DNA of 12,116 nucleotides, from the NCBI GenBank assembly GCA_002436765.1, contig DJNI01000029.1:15533-27648 (forward strand), in the 5' to 3' direction. This DNA comes from Clostridiales bacterium UBA6468. GTDB lineage: Bacteria; Bacillota; Clostridia; Oscillospirales; Oscillospiraceae. Shown here piece by piece: positions 1 through 6,670 of the stretch. The position numbers and the translations under genes are program-made. The notes under the pieces were generated by a model, which saw nothing but the letters and a program-made list of their open reading frames with translations, did no database searches and had not been told where the DNA came from. Numbering within the stretch: the stretch's first letter is position 1; each line of letters begins with the position of its first letter.

Positions 1-24
1 TTTTCTGCCCACTCTTCGGTATTT

Positions 25-79
25 GCGCAGCCGTTGCCGGCGCGATCCGATTTACGGATGCGGTATTACCCCTTGCGGG
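25..79. repeat. Dispersed structured repeat, left copy
   Basis: This 55-base stretch recurs in direct orientation at 12063-12116; by hand alignment about 47 of 55 columns match. It folds as stacked helices: CGCA (26-29) with TGCG (59-62), CCGT (31-34) with ACGG (54-57), and an apical region ending in a GCGA tetraloop (42-45). The apical stem is imperfect in this copy, but pair 39/48 is G-C where the other copy has A-T, a compensatory change. A second small hairpin follows, TACCC (67-71) with GGGTA (77-81). The element lies in non-coding DNA upstream of the MATE gene promoter. The sequence shows the repetition and pairing; that it is a genome-wide intergenic repeat or a structured RNA is inference. 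The transcribed strand is unknown. Confidence 0.75.
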
Positions 80-154
80 TACATACAGTATTCCGCCCTT
101 TTCGATACCTCGACCGGCCGAGCACGGATGCCCTTCATTCTTGCCCGTTAGAAG

Positions 155-183
155 TTGACATTTGGAGATATTTGTCGGATAAT
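155..183 (+). promoter_or_regulatory. Sigma-A type promoter of the MATE gene
   Basis: A perfect -35 box TTGACA (155-160) is followed after exactly 17 bases by GATAAT (178-183), a one-mismatch -10 box. Transcription would start near 190, giving a leader of only about 19 bases before the ATG at 209. The TTG inside the -35 box is in frame with the transporter and could be misread as its start codon, but that region would then be promoter DNA and has no ribosome binding site. Confidence 0.8.
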
Positions 184-208
184 ACAGAAAAAATCATGTG
201 AGGGTATC

Positions 209-1597
209 ATGGAAAAATCGAAGCGTTCCTTTCTTCCCTGGGGGATGGTGCCGACCATTGTGACGCTGGCGTGGCCGACTATGCTGGAAGAGCTGATGCA
301 GACGGCGGTGCAGTATATCGATACCGCTATGGTCGGCGCGATCGGGACCCAGGCTACTGCGGCGGTGGGCGCTACCAGCACGGTCAACTGGCTGATCGGC
401 AGCACCGTTGCCGCGATCGGCGTGGGATTTCTGTCCTTCGTGTCCCAGGCCTGCGGGGCGGGGGATACGAAACGGGCGGGGAAGGCCTCGTCCCAGGCGG
501 TGCTGGCGGTTCTGGTCTGCGGCACGTTCTTTACCGTGCTGATGCTGGCGCTGAGCGGAAAGGTGCCGGTGTGGATGCAGGTCGATCCTGCCATTCAGGA
601 GCTGTCCGCCCAATACTTTTTTATTCTGTACACCCCCATGCTGGCCCGGGCGGCCATCACGATTTTCGGCACGCTGCTTCGTTCGGCGGGGGACACCAAA
701 ACGCCTATGCGGGTCGGTTTTCTGGTGAACGGCGTCAATATTGTTCTCAATTTTCTGCTGATCTACCCAACGCGGCATGTCTGGGGCATGACCGTTTTCG
801 GCGCGGGATGGGGCGTCATCGGCGCGGCCGTGGCAAGCGCCGTTTCCTTCGTGATCGGCGGCGTGTGCATTACCGTGGTGCTCTGGCGGCATCCGCTGCT
901 GTCTCCCAAGGGGCAGAAGCTGCGGCCGGACTGGGATGTGCTGAAGCCCTGCCTGCGGGTGGCGCTGCCCAATGCCTTGCAGCGCTTCGGGACGTCTCTG
1001 GGGTATGTGGCCTTTGCGTCGATGATCAACTCTCTGGGTGAGATCGCTACCGCCGCCCACACGATCGCCAACACGGTGGAATCCGCCTTTTACATTCCCG
1101 GCTACGGAATGCAGACCGCGGCGGCGACGCTGGCGGGCAACGCTTTGGGGGCAGGGGACAACCGACGGGTCAAGGAGCTGGCGCGGATGATTCTGTTCAT
1201 CGAGGTCAGCCTGATGATCGTCTCCGGGTCGCTGCTGTTCCTGTTCGCGCCCAATATGATGCGCCTGTTCTCCAGAGACGCTCAGGTGATCGCACTTGGG
1301 GTCACGGTTCTGCGGATGGTGGCGGTATCCGAGCCGTTTTACGGCGTGTCCATCATTGTCGAGGGCATGATGCAGGGTATGGGAAACACCATGATGCCCT
1401 TTGTTTGCAGCATCGCGGGCATGTGGGGCGTGCGCATCGTGGGGACGTTTCTCTGCACCCAGCTGCTGGGAATGGGGCTGGTGTCCGCCTGGGCGTGCAT
1501 GATCGCCCATAACCTGCTGCTGTTTGTCCTCTTTGCCGGGTATTACATCAGTGGAAAGTGGAATCCCATGAACAGAAAAAACGCCGTTCAGGGGTAA
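209..1597 (+). CDS. MATE-family multidrug/cation antiporter
   Basis: Membrane transporter of the MATE family (NorM/DinF-like), expected to export organic cations or other small molecules using a Na+ or H+ gradient. The 462-residue product is hydrophobic throughout with two homologous halves, as usual for the 12-helix family. Recognisable signatures are QACGAGDTKRAGK (about 80-92), SAGDTKTPM followed by an N-rich helix ending LNFLLIYP (from 159), LAGNALGAGDNRR in the second half, and QGMGNTMMPF near the C terminus. The start at ATG 209 is chosen because GTGAGGG lies just upstream and the strong promoter ends at 183; the longer in-frame TTG start at 155 would sit in the -35 box. It is monocistronic, bounded by its own promoter and a probable terminator. 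The substrate cannot be told from sequence. Confidence 0.93.
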   Translation: MEKSKRSFLPWGMVPTIVTLAWPTMLEELMQTAVQYIDTAMVGAIGTQATAAVGATSTVNWLIGSTVAAIGVGFLSFVSQACGAGDTKRAGKASSQAVLAVLVCGTFFTVLMLALSGKVPVWMQVDPAIQELSAQYFFILYTPMLARAAITIFGTLLRSAGDTKTPMRVGFLVNGVNIVLNFLLIYPTRHVWGMTVFGAGWGVIGAAVASAVSFVIGGVCITVVLWRHPLLSPKGQKLRPDWDVLKPCLRVALPNALQRFGTSLGYVAFASMINSLGEIATAAHTIANTVESAFYIPGYGMQTAAATLAGNALGAGDNRRVKELARMILFIEVSLMIVSGSLLFLFAPNMMRLFSRDAQVIALGVTVLRMVAVSEPFYGVSIIVEGMMQGMGNTMMPFVCSIAGMWGVRIVGTFLCTQLLGMGLVSAWACMIAHNLLLFVLFAGYYISGKWNPMNRKNAVQG

Positions 1598-1628
1598 AAA
1601 CGGCTGATTGACATGGAATTTTGAGCAG

Positions 1629-1666
1629 CGCAGACGGTTTTTTTCCGCTGCGTTGCTTTCTTTTGT
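1629..1666 (+). terminator. Probable intrinsic terminator after the MATE gene
   Basis: CGCAG (1629-1633) and CGG (1635-1637), separated by one bulged A, pair with CCG (1645-1647) and CTGCG (1648-1652) around a seven-T loop. The stem is followed by the T-rich run TTGCTTTCTTTT. The T tract is interrupted, so termination may be partial. A second, weaker inverted repeat, GCCGTT/AACGGC, overlaps the stop codon of the transporter (about 1583-1604) but has no T run. Confidence 0.55.
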
Positions 1667-1710
1667 GCAACGACATTCCCGTTTTCCCCTTCGGTCGAAA
1701 GGGGGTTGAC

Positions 1711-3561
1711 ATGATGTATGTCAAACACAAATTGGAAATAGACCTGGCGGGGCAGGCGGTCATGCCCCGGGTGAACGTGGTGGAGGGCGACCAGTACGCC
1801 CGGCAGCTGGAGCTGTCCCTTCTCTGCGGCGGGGAAAGCTGGGAAATTCCCGAGGACGTCCACGCAGCGGTTCGCTTCCGGAAGCCAGACGGCACCGGCG
1901 GGGAGTATGATTCTCTGCCCGACGGCAGCCCTGCCTGGTCGGCATCCGGGAATGTGCTGACGGTGGAGCTGGCGCCCCAGGTACTGTCCTGCCCGGGAAA
2001 CGGGATACTCTCCGTGGTGCTGACCCGGGGGGACGCCAGAGTCAGCACGTTTCACATTCTGTTTCAGGTTCACGGGGCGATTCCCGGCGGGCTGGAATCG
2101 GAGGATTACTTCTGTTATGAAGGACTGCTTCCCGCCCCAAAAAACGCCGAAATCGGGCAGTTTCTGAAGGTGTCCGGGGTGAACGGACACGGTGTCGTCT
2201 CCCAGGTGGAGGCGGCTACGCTCTTGACGACGGATGTGGACGTGGAAACCGTGCTGGCGCAGGCCAAGGAAAGCGGGGAATTTGACGGCGCGTCCGCCTA
2301 TGAGATCGCCCAAAATAACGGATATACCGGCACCGAAGCGCAGTGGCTGGAATCCCTCAAAGGCAAATTCGACCCCAATGTGGGGAATATCCGGCTTATC
2401 AACATCACCGGAAAGCTGACCTCCGAGCCGGGCGCCATTCTGGATTTCCACACCAGCCGTCTTCGGGGCGTGCAGCACCCCCAGGATGACAACGATGCCG
2501 CCACCAGACTCTATGTTGATCAGGCGGCGGCAGGCTATGCGGTGCCATCCTATTGGCAGGAGGCCGTGGATGCGGCGGCTGCCAAAATAACGGCGAAGCA
2601 GGACGCGGGGGGCGTGGACTGCATGACCTTCGCCCTGCTTTCGGACATTCACGCCGTTCCCGGCAGCACCACGCCCAATGCAGGGCATACCGGCAATCTG
2701 ACGGCGGCGGTGATGGACGCCTGCGCCGTTCCCCTCGCGGTCTGCTGCGGCGACGTGTGCCGCAGGGATGCGGACACCGAGACTGCCGCCCGGGAAAGCA
2801 TGGCCGCCGGGGCGAAAAATCTGCGCCCCATCGGCGCACGCAGGCTTTTGCAGGCGCTGGGCGACCACGACGGCTCCTACGGCACGGCGCAGTTGAGTGC
2901 CGGGGCTTTGTTCGGCGGGATTTTCCGCAGCCAGGCGGAGGACGAGCGGCGGCATTTCGGCGGGGACGGGTCTTACTTCTATGTGGACTATCCCGCGGCG
3001 AAAATCCGCTTGATCGTCCTCAATTCCTGCTGGACGGACAGTACTCATCTGCGGACGGCGAGCTTTGGCTACGGCAATACCCAGCTGAACTGGCTGGCGA
3101 ATACGGCGCTTTCCTTTGCGGAGGACGGGTGGTGCGTCGCGCTGTTCGCCCATGTGCCGCCGGTTGCCGCCTATTCCGCCCAGATCCGGGATATGACGGT
3201 GCTGCGGGGGATCCTGGCCGCTTTTCTGAATAAGACCGGCTGCACCGGCACCAGCGGAACGGCAGGGGAGTGGGACCACGTTTCCGTTTCCTGCAATTTC
3301 ACGGGGAAGCACAGCGGGGAAATCGTCGGCTTCTTCTGCGGCCACAGCCACGGCGACAGCATTGTCACGGACGAAACGCCTTACCCGATCATCACGATCA
3401 CGTCGGACGCGTACAGTCTGGCCGCGGACGGCGGGGTAACCGGAACCGTCAAGACGGCGACGGAGCACGCCATCGACTTTGTGACAGTCAACCGTTCGGC
3501 GAAAACGGTGAGCCTGATCCGACTGGGCGCGGGGGCGGACAGAAGCTATACTTATCAATAA
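1711..3561 (+). CDS. Phage-tail-like BppU domain fused to a metallophosphatase
   Basis: A 616-residue protein with three parts. Residues 1-125 (from MMYVKHKLEIDL to HILFQVHG) resemble the N-terminal domain of phage baseplate upper proteins (BppU/DUF2479). Residues 194-219, ASAYEIAQNNGYTGTEAQWL plus following residues, match a short module common in Firmicutes phage tail proteins. From about residue 305 there is a calcineurin-type metallophosphatase: SDIH (311-314), GD (347-348), GDHD (384-387), AHVPP (His481) and CGHSHGD (His545, His547). The third motif has Asp where the usual GNH(D/E) has Asn. The start at 1711 follows AAAGGGGG; ATG 1714 is an alternative. There is no signal peptide or membrane segment. 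No phage structural, lysis or integration gene is nearby, so it is a lone gene between a transporter and rplS. The domains are clear; the substrate and biological role are unknown. Confidence 0.8.
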   Translation: MMYVKHKLEIDLAGQAVMPRVNVVEGDQYARQLELSLLCGGESWEIPEDVHAAVRFRKPDGTGGEYDSLPDGSPAWSASGNVLTVELAPQVLSCPGNGILSVVLTRGDARVSTFHILFQVHGAIPGGLESEDYFCYEGLLPAPKNAEIGQFLKVSGVNGHGVVSQVEAATLLTTDVDVETVLAQAKESGEFDGASAYEIAQNNGYTGTEAQWLESLKGKFDPNVGNIRLINITGKLTSEPGAILDFHTSRLRGVQHPQDDNDAATRLYVDQAAAGYAVPSYWQEAVDAAAAKITAKQDAGGVDCMTFALLSDIHAVPGSTTPNAGHTGNLTAAVMDACAVPLAVCCGDVCRRDADTETAARESMAAGAKNLRPIGARRLLQALGDHDGSYGTAQLSAGALFGGIFRSQAEDERRHFGGDGSYFYVDYPAAKIRLIVLNSCWTDSTHLRTASFGYGNTQLNWLANTALSFAEDGWCVALFAHVPPVAAYSAQIRDMTVLRGILAAFLNKTGCTGTSGTAGEWDHVSVSCNFTGKHSGEIVGFFCGHSHGDSIVTDETPYPIITITSDAYSLAADGGVTGTVKTATEHAIDFVTVNRSAKTVSLIRLGAGADRSYTYQ

Positions 3562-3608
3562 GCGTCCTGTTTTCCTCCTTATTTTCCGGATTTTTTGTAA
3601 AATAAGGC

Positions 3609-3637
3609 TTGATTTTCAGGCGGACGTATGCTAAAAT
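3609..3637 (+). promoter_or_regulatory. Extended -10 promoter of rplS
   Basis: TTGATT (3609-3614) and TAAAAT (3632-3637) are separated by 17 bases, and TGC immediately before the -10 box gives an extended -10 element. Transcription would start near 3644, producing a leader of about 70 bases. The region lies between the stop of the metallophosphatase gene and rplS, as expected for an independently expressed ribosomal protein gene. Confidence 0.75.
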
Positions 3638-3660
3638 AAATCGGTCTGAAATCAAGGTGA

Positions 3661-3710
3661 GTCCTCTGCCGGCCTGTGCGCGGTATGAACGCCTAATATT
3701 TAAGGAGGAC
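3661..3710 (+). promoter_or_regulatory. rplS leader with Shine-Dalgarno-sequestering stem
   Basis: GTCCTC (3661-3666) is exactly complementary to GAGGAC (3705-3710), which contains most of the AGGAGG ribosome binding site of rplS (3703-3708). Within the enclosed 38 bases smaller pairings are possible, such as CCG with CGG and GCG with CGC. Pairing of the six-base arms would hide the Shine-Dalgarno. Ribosomal protein L19 leaders are known in Firmicutes, and autoregulation by L19 or a processed leader would fit, but I cannot confirm a match to the published L19 leader consensus. The pairing is seen; the regulatory role is inferred. Confidence 0.5.
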
Positions 3711-3716
3711 AACAAA

Positions 3717-4058
3717 ATGGATTTGGTTAAGGCTCTGAACAGCCAGTACATGAAGGAGGAGCTGCCCGAAGTTAAGGTCGGCGACACCGTTCGTGTGCAT
3801 GTGCGCATCAAGGAAGGCGCTCGTGAGCGTATCCAGGTGTTCGAAGGCACCGTTATCGCCCGTAAGCACGGCGGCATCGGTGAGACCGTCACCGTTCGCC
3901 GTATCTCCTACGGCGTGGGCTGCGAGAAGGTTTTCCCCCTGCATTCTCCCAACGTTGCCATGATCGAGACCGTCCGCAAGGGCAAGGTCCGTCGGGCGAA
4001 GCTGTACTACCTGCGCGACCGCGCCGGCAAGGCTGCCAAGGTCAAGGAGAAGGTCTAA
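3717..4058 (+). CDS. rplS: 50S ribosomal protein L19
   Basis: Large-subunit protein bL19, located at the 30S-50S interface. The 113-residue product has the usual family length and carries the hallmark segments KVGDTVRVHVRIKEG, ERIQVFEGTVIARK, GIGETVTVRRISYGVG, EKVFPLHSPNV and the basic tail VRRAKLYYLRDRAGKAAK. The start ATG 3717 lies behind a consensus AGGAGG at 3703-3708; the reading frame is open 36 codons further upstream, but that stretch covers the promoter and leader and is not L19-like. Codon choice (GTT, CGT, AAG, GGC) differs from the neighbouring genes and resembles tig, as expected for a highly expressed gene. The gene has its own promoter and terminator, so it is probably separate from the lepB operon although it precedes it, the classic Firmicutes arrangement. 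Confidence 0.98.
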   Translation: MDLVKALNSQYMKEELPEVKVGDTVRVHVRIKEGARERIQVFEGTVIARKHGGIGETVTVRRISYGVGCEKVFPLHSPNVAMIETVRKGKVRRAKLYYLRDRAGKAAKVKEKV

Positions 4059-4071
4059 GCTGCAATTCAAT

Positions 4072-4101
4072 AAAAAAAGAGGGCTTTGCCCTCTTTTTTT
4101 A
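4072..4101 (+). terminator. Strong intrinsic terminator of rplS
   Basis: GAGGGC (4079-4084) pairs with GCCCTC (4088-4093) around a TTT loop, with flanking A7 and T7 runs that extend the stem and provide the U tract. It lies 13 bases after the rplS stop codon. The A run on the left makes it potentially bidirectional, though no gene converges on it. Confidence 0.93.
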
Positions 4102-4114
4102 TTACAGTGTGGGG

Positions 4115-4147
4115 ATTTTCCCGCTGCCGGTGCGGCGCAGGGGAAAT
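4115..4147. other. Imperfect hairpin between rplS and lepB
   Basis: ATTTTCCC (4115-4122) pairs with GGGGAAAT (4140-4147), eight pairs including one T-G wobble, and an inner TGC (4125-4127) pairs with GCA (4137-4139). It lies after the rplS terminator and before the lepB promoter, so it may not be within either main transcript. The AT-rich sequence after it lacks a clean T run. Role unknown; it could be a backup terminator or an operator-like palindrome. Confidence 0.35.
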
Positions 4148-4162
4148 ATTTACATTTTAGTA

Positions 4163-4191
4163 TAGAAAACGGGCGCTTATTGTGCTATACT
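4163..4191 (+). promoter_or_regulatory. Extended -10 promoter of the lepB operon
   Basis: TATACT (4186-4191) preceded by TGC forms a good extended -10 element. The matching -35 position, 17 bases upstream, is TAGAAA (4163-4168), which is weak, as is common with extended -10 promoters. Transcription would start near 4198, which favours the lepB start at 4245 over the in-frame ATG at 4209 because the latter would have almost no leader. Confidence 0.65.
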
Positions 4192-4244
4192 AACGGGAGA
4201 ATATCCCAATGGCGTATGCCGTTTTTTGTGGGAGGGACGCTGCT

Positions 4245-4844
4245 ATGGCGGAGAAGAGGAAGAAAAAGGAAGAGGAAAAGCTGAGCTGGCAGAAAAGTGT
4301 ACTGCTGTATGCCCACGACATGCTGTATCTGCTTTTGATCGTAATGCTACTGTTTCTGCTGGTGTTCCGCATTATCGTGGTATCCGGCGGAAGTATGCGG
4401 ATGACGCTGCTGGACGGGGACTACCTGCTTCTGCTGAACAACACGTTTTATCACACCCCTCAGCGGGGGGATATCGTCGTCATCAGCAAGGAGTCCTTCG
4501 ACAACGGCAAGCCCATCGTCAAGCGGGTCATTGCGACGGAAGGGCAGATCGTGGACATCGATTTTAAGACGGGAGAGGTTTCCGTGGACGGCGAGGTACT
4601 GCATGAGGACTATATCAACGCGCTGACAACCGTGGACGGCGGCGTTCACTTCCCGCTGACGGTGGCCGAGGGGTGCATTTTCGTGCTGGGGGACAATCGC
4701 GGCATTTCCAAGGACAGCCGTTACCCCGATGTGGGGCAGATCGACAAGCGGGAAGTGCTGGGCAAGGCGATTTTCCTGATGTATCCCGGCACGGACGATG
4801 GGACGTATCCCAGAGAATTTGACAGAGTCGGAGCGATACAATGA
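4245..4844 (+). CDS. lepB: Signal peptidase I
   Basis: Type I signal peptidase (family S26), which removes signal peptides from exported proteins at the outer face of the cytoplasmic membrane. From ATG 4245 the product has 199 residues: a very basic, charged N terminus (1-17), one membrane segment (about 26-46), then the catalytic domain. Ser50 in SGGSM is the nucleophile and Lys93 in PIVKRVIA the general base; RGDIVVI (74-80) and GDNRGISKDSR (149-159) are the other conserved boxes. The usual Pro after the SM-x motif is replaced by Met (SMRMTL). The start was chosen for GGGAGGGAC just upstream; ATG 4209 would add 12 residues but lies too close to the predicted transcription start. It heads a long operon, and its stop overlaps the rbgA start by four bases (ATGA). 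Confidence 0.95.
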   Translation: MAEKRKKKEEEKLSWQKSVLLYAHDMLYLLLIVMLLFLLVFRIIVVSGGSMRMTLLDGDYLLLLNNTFYHTPQRGDIVVISKESFDNGKPIVKRVIATEGQIVDIDFKTGEVSVDGEVLHEDYINALTTVDGGVHFPLTVAEGCIFVLGDNRGISKDSRYPDVGQIDKREVLGKAIFLMYPGTDDGTYPREFDRVGAIQ

Positions 4845-5707
4845 CAGACAACATGAACATTCAGTGGTACCCCGGCCACATGACCAAGACCCGGCGGCAG
4901 ATCGAAGCGGATCTGAAGCTGGTGGACGCGGTGTGCGAGATCGTGGATGCCCGGATCCCCGTTTCCAGCCGGAATCCGGATATTGACGTCATCTGCGGAG
5001 AAAAGCCTCGAATGATCGTGCTGAACCGCATGGATCTGGCAGACCCCGTTGCCACGAAGAAGTGGGCGGAGTATTTTAAGAAAAAAGGCATGGCGGTCAT
5101 CGCCACGGACTGCAAATCGAAAAAGGGGATTTCCGGGTTTACCCCCGCCGCACGGCTGGCCTGTGCCGAAAAGCTGGAACGGGACGCCAAGCGGGGAATG
5201 AACCGGCCCCTTCGGGTGATGGTGGTGGGGATTCCCAACGTGGGCAAATCCACCTTGATCAACCAGATTTCCGGCCGCAAAAGTGCGAAGGCGGAGAACC
5301 GCCCCGGCGTGACCCGGGGCAAGCAGTGGGTCACGGTGGACAGCGGGCTTCAACTGCTGGACACACCGGGCATCCTGTGGCCGAAGTTTGAAGACCCGGA
5401 GGTGGGCATGATGCTGGCCTACACCGGCGCAGTCAAGGAGGGCGTCATCGACCTTGAGGAGCTGGCGTACCGCCTGATGGAGCTGCTGCATAAATTTTAT
5501 CCCCAGACCCTGCTGGAGCGCTACAAGGTGGAAGCGCCGGAGGGGACGCCCGGCTGGCAGCTGCTGGAACTGGCCGCAAGGAAGCGGGGCTATCTGATTT
5601 CCGGCGGGGAAGTGAACACCGAACGGATGGCAAAAGTCCTGCTGGATGAATTCAGAAGCGGAAAATTGGGTAATTTTACTCTGGAAATGCCGGAGGATAT
5701 GGTATGA
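4841..5707 (+). CDS. rbgA: Ribosome biogenesis GTPase RbgA (YlqF)
   Basis: Circularly permuted GTPase that acts late in 50S subunit assembly. The 288-residue protein begins with the typical IQWYPGHMTK (7-16). GTPase motifs occur in permuted order: G4 NRMD (62-65), G5-like TDCKSKKG, then G1 GIPNVGKST (130-138), G2 PGVTRG and G3 DTPG (174-177). The C-terminal part (about 190-288) corresponds to the RNA-binding ANTAR-like region of the family. GGAG precedes ATG 4841; ATG 4853 is a possible shorter start that matches many family members. The gene overlaps lepB by four bases and rnhB by four bases, indicating translational coupling. The rplS, lepB, rbgA, rnhB neighbourhood is the canonical Firmicutes order and supports the assignment. 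Confidence 0.97.
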   Translation: MTDNMNIQWYPGHMTKTRRQIEADLKLVDAVCEIVDARIPVSSRNPDIDVICGEKPRMIVLNRMDLADPVATKKWAEYFKKKGMAVIATDCKSKKGISGFTPAARLACAEKLERDAKRGMNRPLRVMVVGIPNVGKSTLINQISGRKSAKAENRPGVTRGKQWVTVDSGLQLLDTPGILWPKFEDPEVGMMLAYTGAVKEGVIDLEELAYRLMELLHKFYPQTLLERYKVEAPEGTPGWQLLELAARKRGYLISGGEVNTERMAKVLLDEFRSGKLGNFTLEMPEDMV

Positions 5708-6318
5708 GCGACGGAAAAATGTGGGAAATTGAAGATGGATTCTTATCGGGCGGCGTTGGGACGATCTGCGGCGTGGACGAAGCGGGGCGCGGGCCGCTGG
5801 CCGGCCCCGTGTACGCGGCGGCGGTGATCCTGCCCCCCCATCTGGATATCCCCGGCCTGACGGACAGCAAAAAGCTGACGGACAAAAAGCGCCGGGAGCT
5901 GTTCCCGATCATTCAGGAGCAGGCGATCGCCTACGGGATCGGCTTCGCCACGGAGAAGGAAATTGACGAAATCAATATTTTGCAGGCTACGTTTCTCGCC
6001 ATGGAACGGGCGCTGGGGCAGCTTGCCGTAAAGCCCGACCTGGTTCTGATCGACGGGAACCGGGAAAAGGATTTCGGTCTCCCGGTGAAAACCGTGGTCA
6101 AGGGGGACAGTCTCAGCGCCAATATCGCCGCGGCGTCGGTGCTTGCCAAGGTCTCCCGGGACGATGTTATGCTGGAAATGGCAAAGCAGTACCCCGCGTA
6201 TGGCTTTGACATCCACAAGGGCTATCCCACCCGGGCGCATTACGACGCCCTCCGCGCCTATGGCGCTTGCCCTATCCACCGGATGAGCTTTCTCAAAAAG
6301 TTCTATGGGGAAAAGTAA
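5704..6318 (+). CDS. rnhB: Ribonuclease HII
   Basis: Ribonuclease HII, which cuts the RNA strand of RNA-DNA hybrids and removes ribonucleotides misincorporated in DNA. The 204-residue protein is of normal size. It carries the signature GVDEAGRGPLAGPV with catalytic Asp25 and Glu26, LTDSKKLTDKKR, LIDGNRE with Asp117, VVKGDSLSANIAAASVLAKV with Asp135, and the C-terminal YGFDIHKGYPT segment that contacts the hybrid. The Asp117-Asp135 spacing equals that of the Escherichia coli enzyme. Its ATG overlaps the rbgA stop (ATGA) and its end overlaps yraN by 14 bases, so it is translated as part of the operon. Nothing appears damaged. Confidence 0.98.
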   Translation: MSDGKMWEIEDGFLSGGVGTICGVDEAGRGPLAGPVYAAAVILPPHLDIPGLTDSKKLTDKKRRELFPIIQEQAIAYGIGFATEKEIDEINILQATFLAMERALGQLAVKPDLVLIDGNREKDFGLPVKTVVKGDSLSANIAAASVLAKVSRDDVMLEMAKQYPAYGFDIHKGYPTRAHYDALRAYGACPIHRMSFLKKFYGEK

Positions 6319-6670
6319 GCTGACAGGCGCCTGGGGCGAAGCGCTGGCGGCGGAGTATCTGCGGAAAAAGCGGTATACCATCGTGGCCAGCGGCTACCGC
6401 TGCCGGTTCGGGGAAGTTGACCTGATCGTCAAAAACAGGACGTTTTTGGTGTTTGTGGAGGTAAAACTCCGGAAATCGGCGGATTTTGCCCAGGCAATGG
6501 AGTACGTTGACCGGAAAAAGCAGGACAGGATCCGCACCACCGCCGCGCTGTATTTATCCCAAAATCCCACGGATTTGCAGCCTCGGTTTGACGTTATGGA
6601 AATCTACGCACCGGATGGAACCCAGACGCTTCACCCGGAAATTCACCATCTGGAGGATGCCTTTCAATGA
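6305..6670 (+). CDS. yraN: UPF0102 (YraN-family) endonuclease-like protein
   Basis: Small protein of the UPF0102/YraN family, related in fold to Holliday-junction resolvases and restriction endonucleases; its cellular role is not established. The 121-residue product shows the family pattern: GAWGEALAAEYL (8-19), the Tyr/Arg segment, GEVDLI (36-41) and FVEVKLR (50-56). Glu37, Asp39, Glu52 and Lys54 form the expected nuclease-like metal site. YraN genes are commonly found directly after rnhB in Firmicutes and that is so here, with a 14-base overlap. The start ATG 6305 lies inside the rnhB 3' end; the stop overlaps the next gene by four bases. Family assignment is firm, function is not. Confidence 0.93.
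   Translation: MGKSKLTGAWGEALAAEYLRKKRYTIVASGYRCRFGEVDLIVKNRTFLVFVEVKLRKSADFAQAMEYVDRKKQDRIRTTAALYLSQNPTDLQPRFDVMEIYAPDGTQTLHPEIHHLEDAFQ

Noticed and set aside
155..208. A longer MATE protein starting at TTG 155
   Set aside because: The codon is part of a perfect -35 box with a -10 box 17 bases on, and ATG 209 has a better ribosome binding site and family-like N terminus.
194..1510. A 438-codon open frame on the - strand
   Set aside because: It is antisense to the MATE gene and its composition (His/Arg/Gln-rich, no hydrophobic or domain pattern) is typical of a shadow frame.
1608..1636. TTGACA at 1608 as a promoter for the phage-like gene
   Set aside because: No -10-like sequence is present 16 to 18 bases downstream, where the DNA is part of the GC-rich terminator stem.
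1588..3558. A 656-codon open frame on the - strand
   Set aside because: It lies exactly antisense to the phage-like phosphatase gene, shows no recognisable motif, is rich in Arg/Gly/Ala as expected for shadows in GC-rich DNA, and has no ribosome binding site that I can see.
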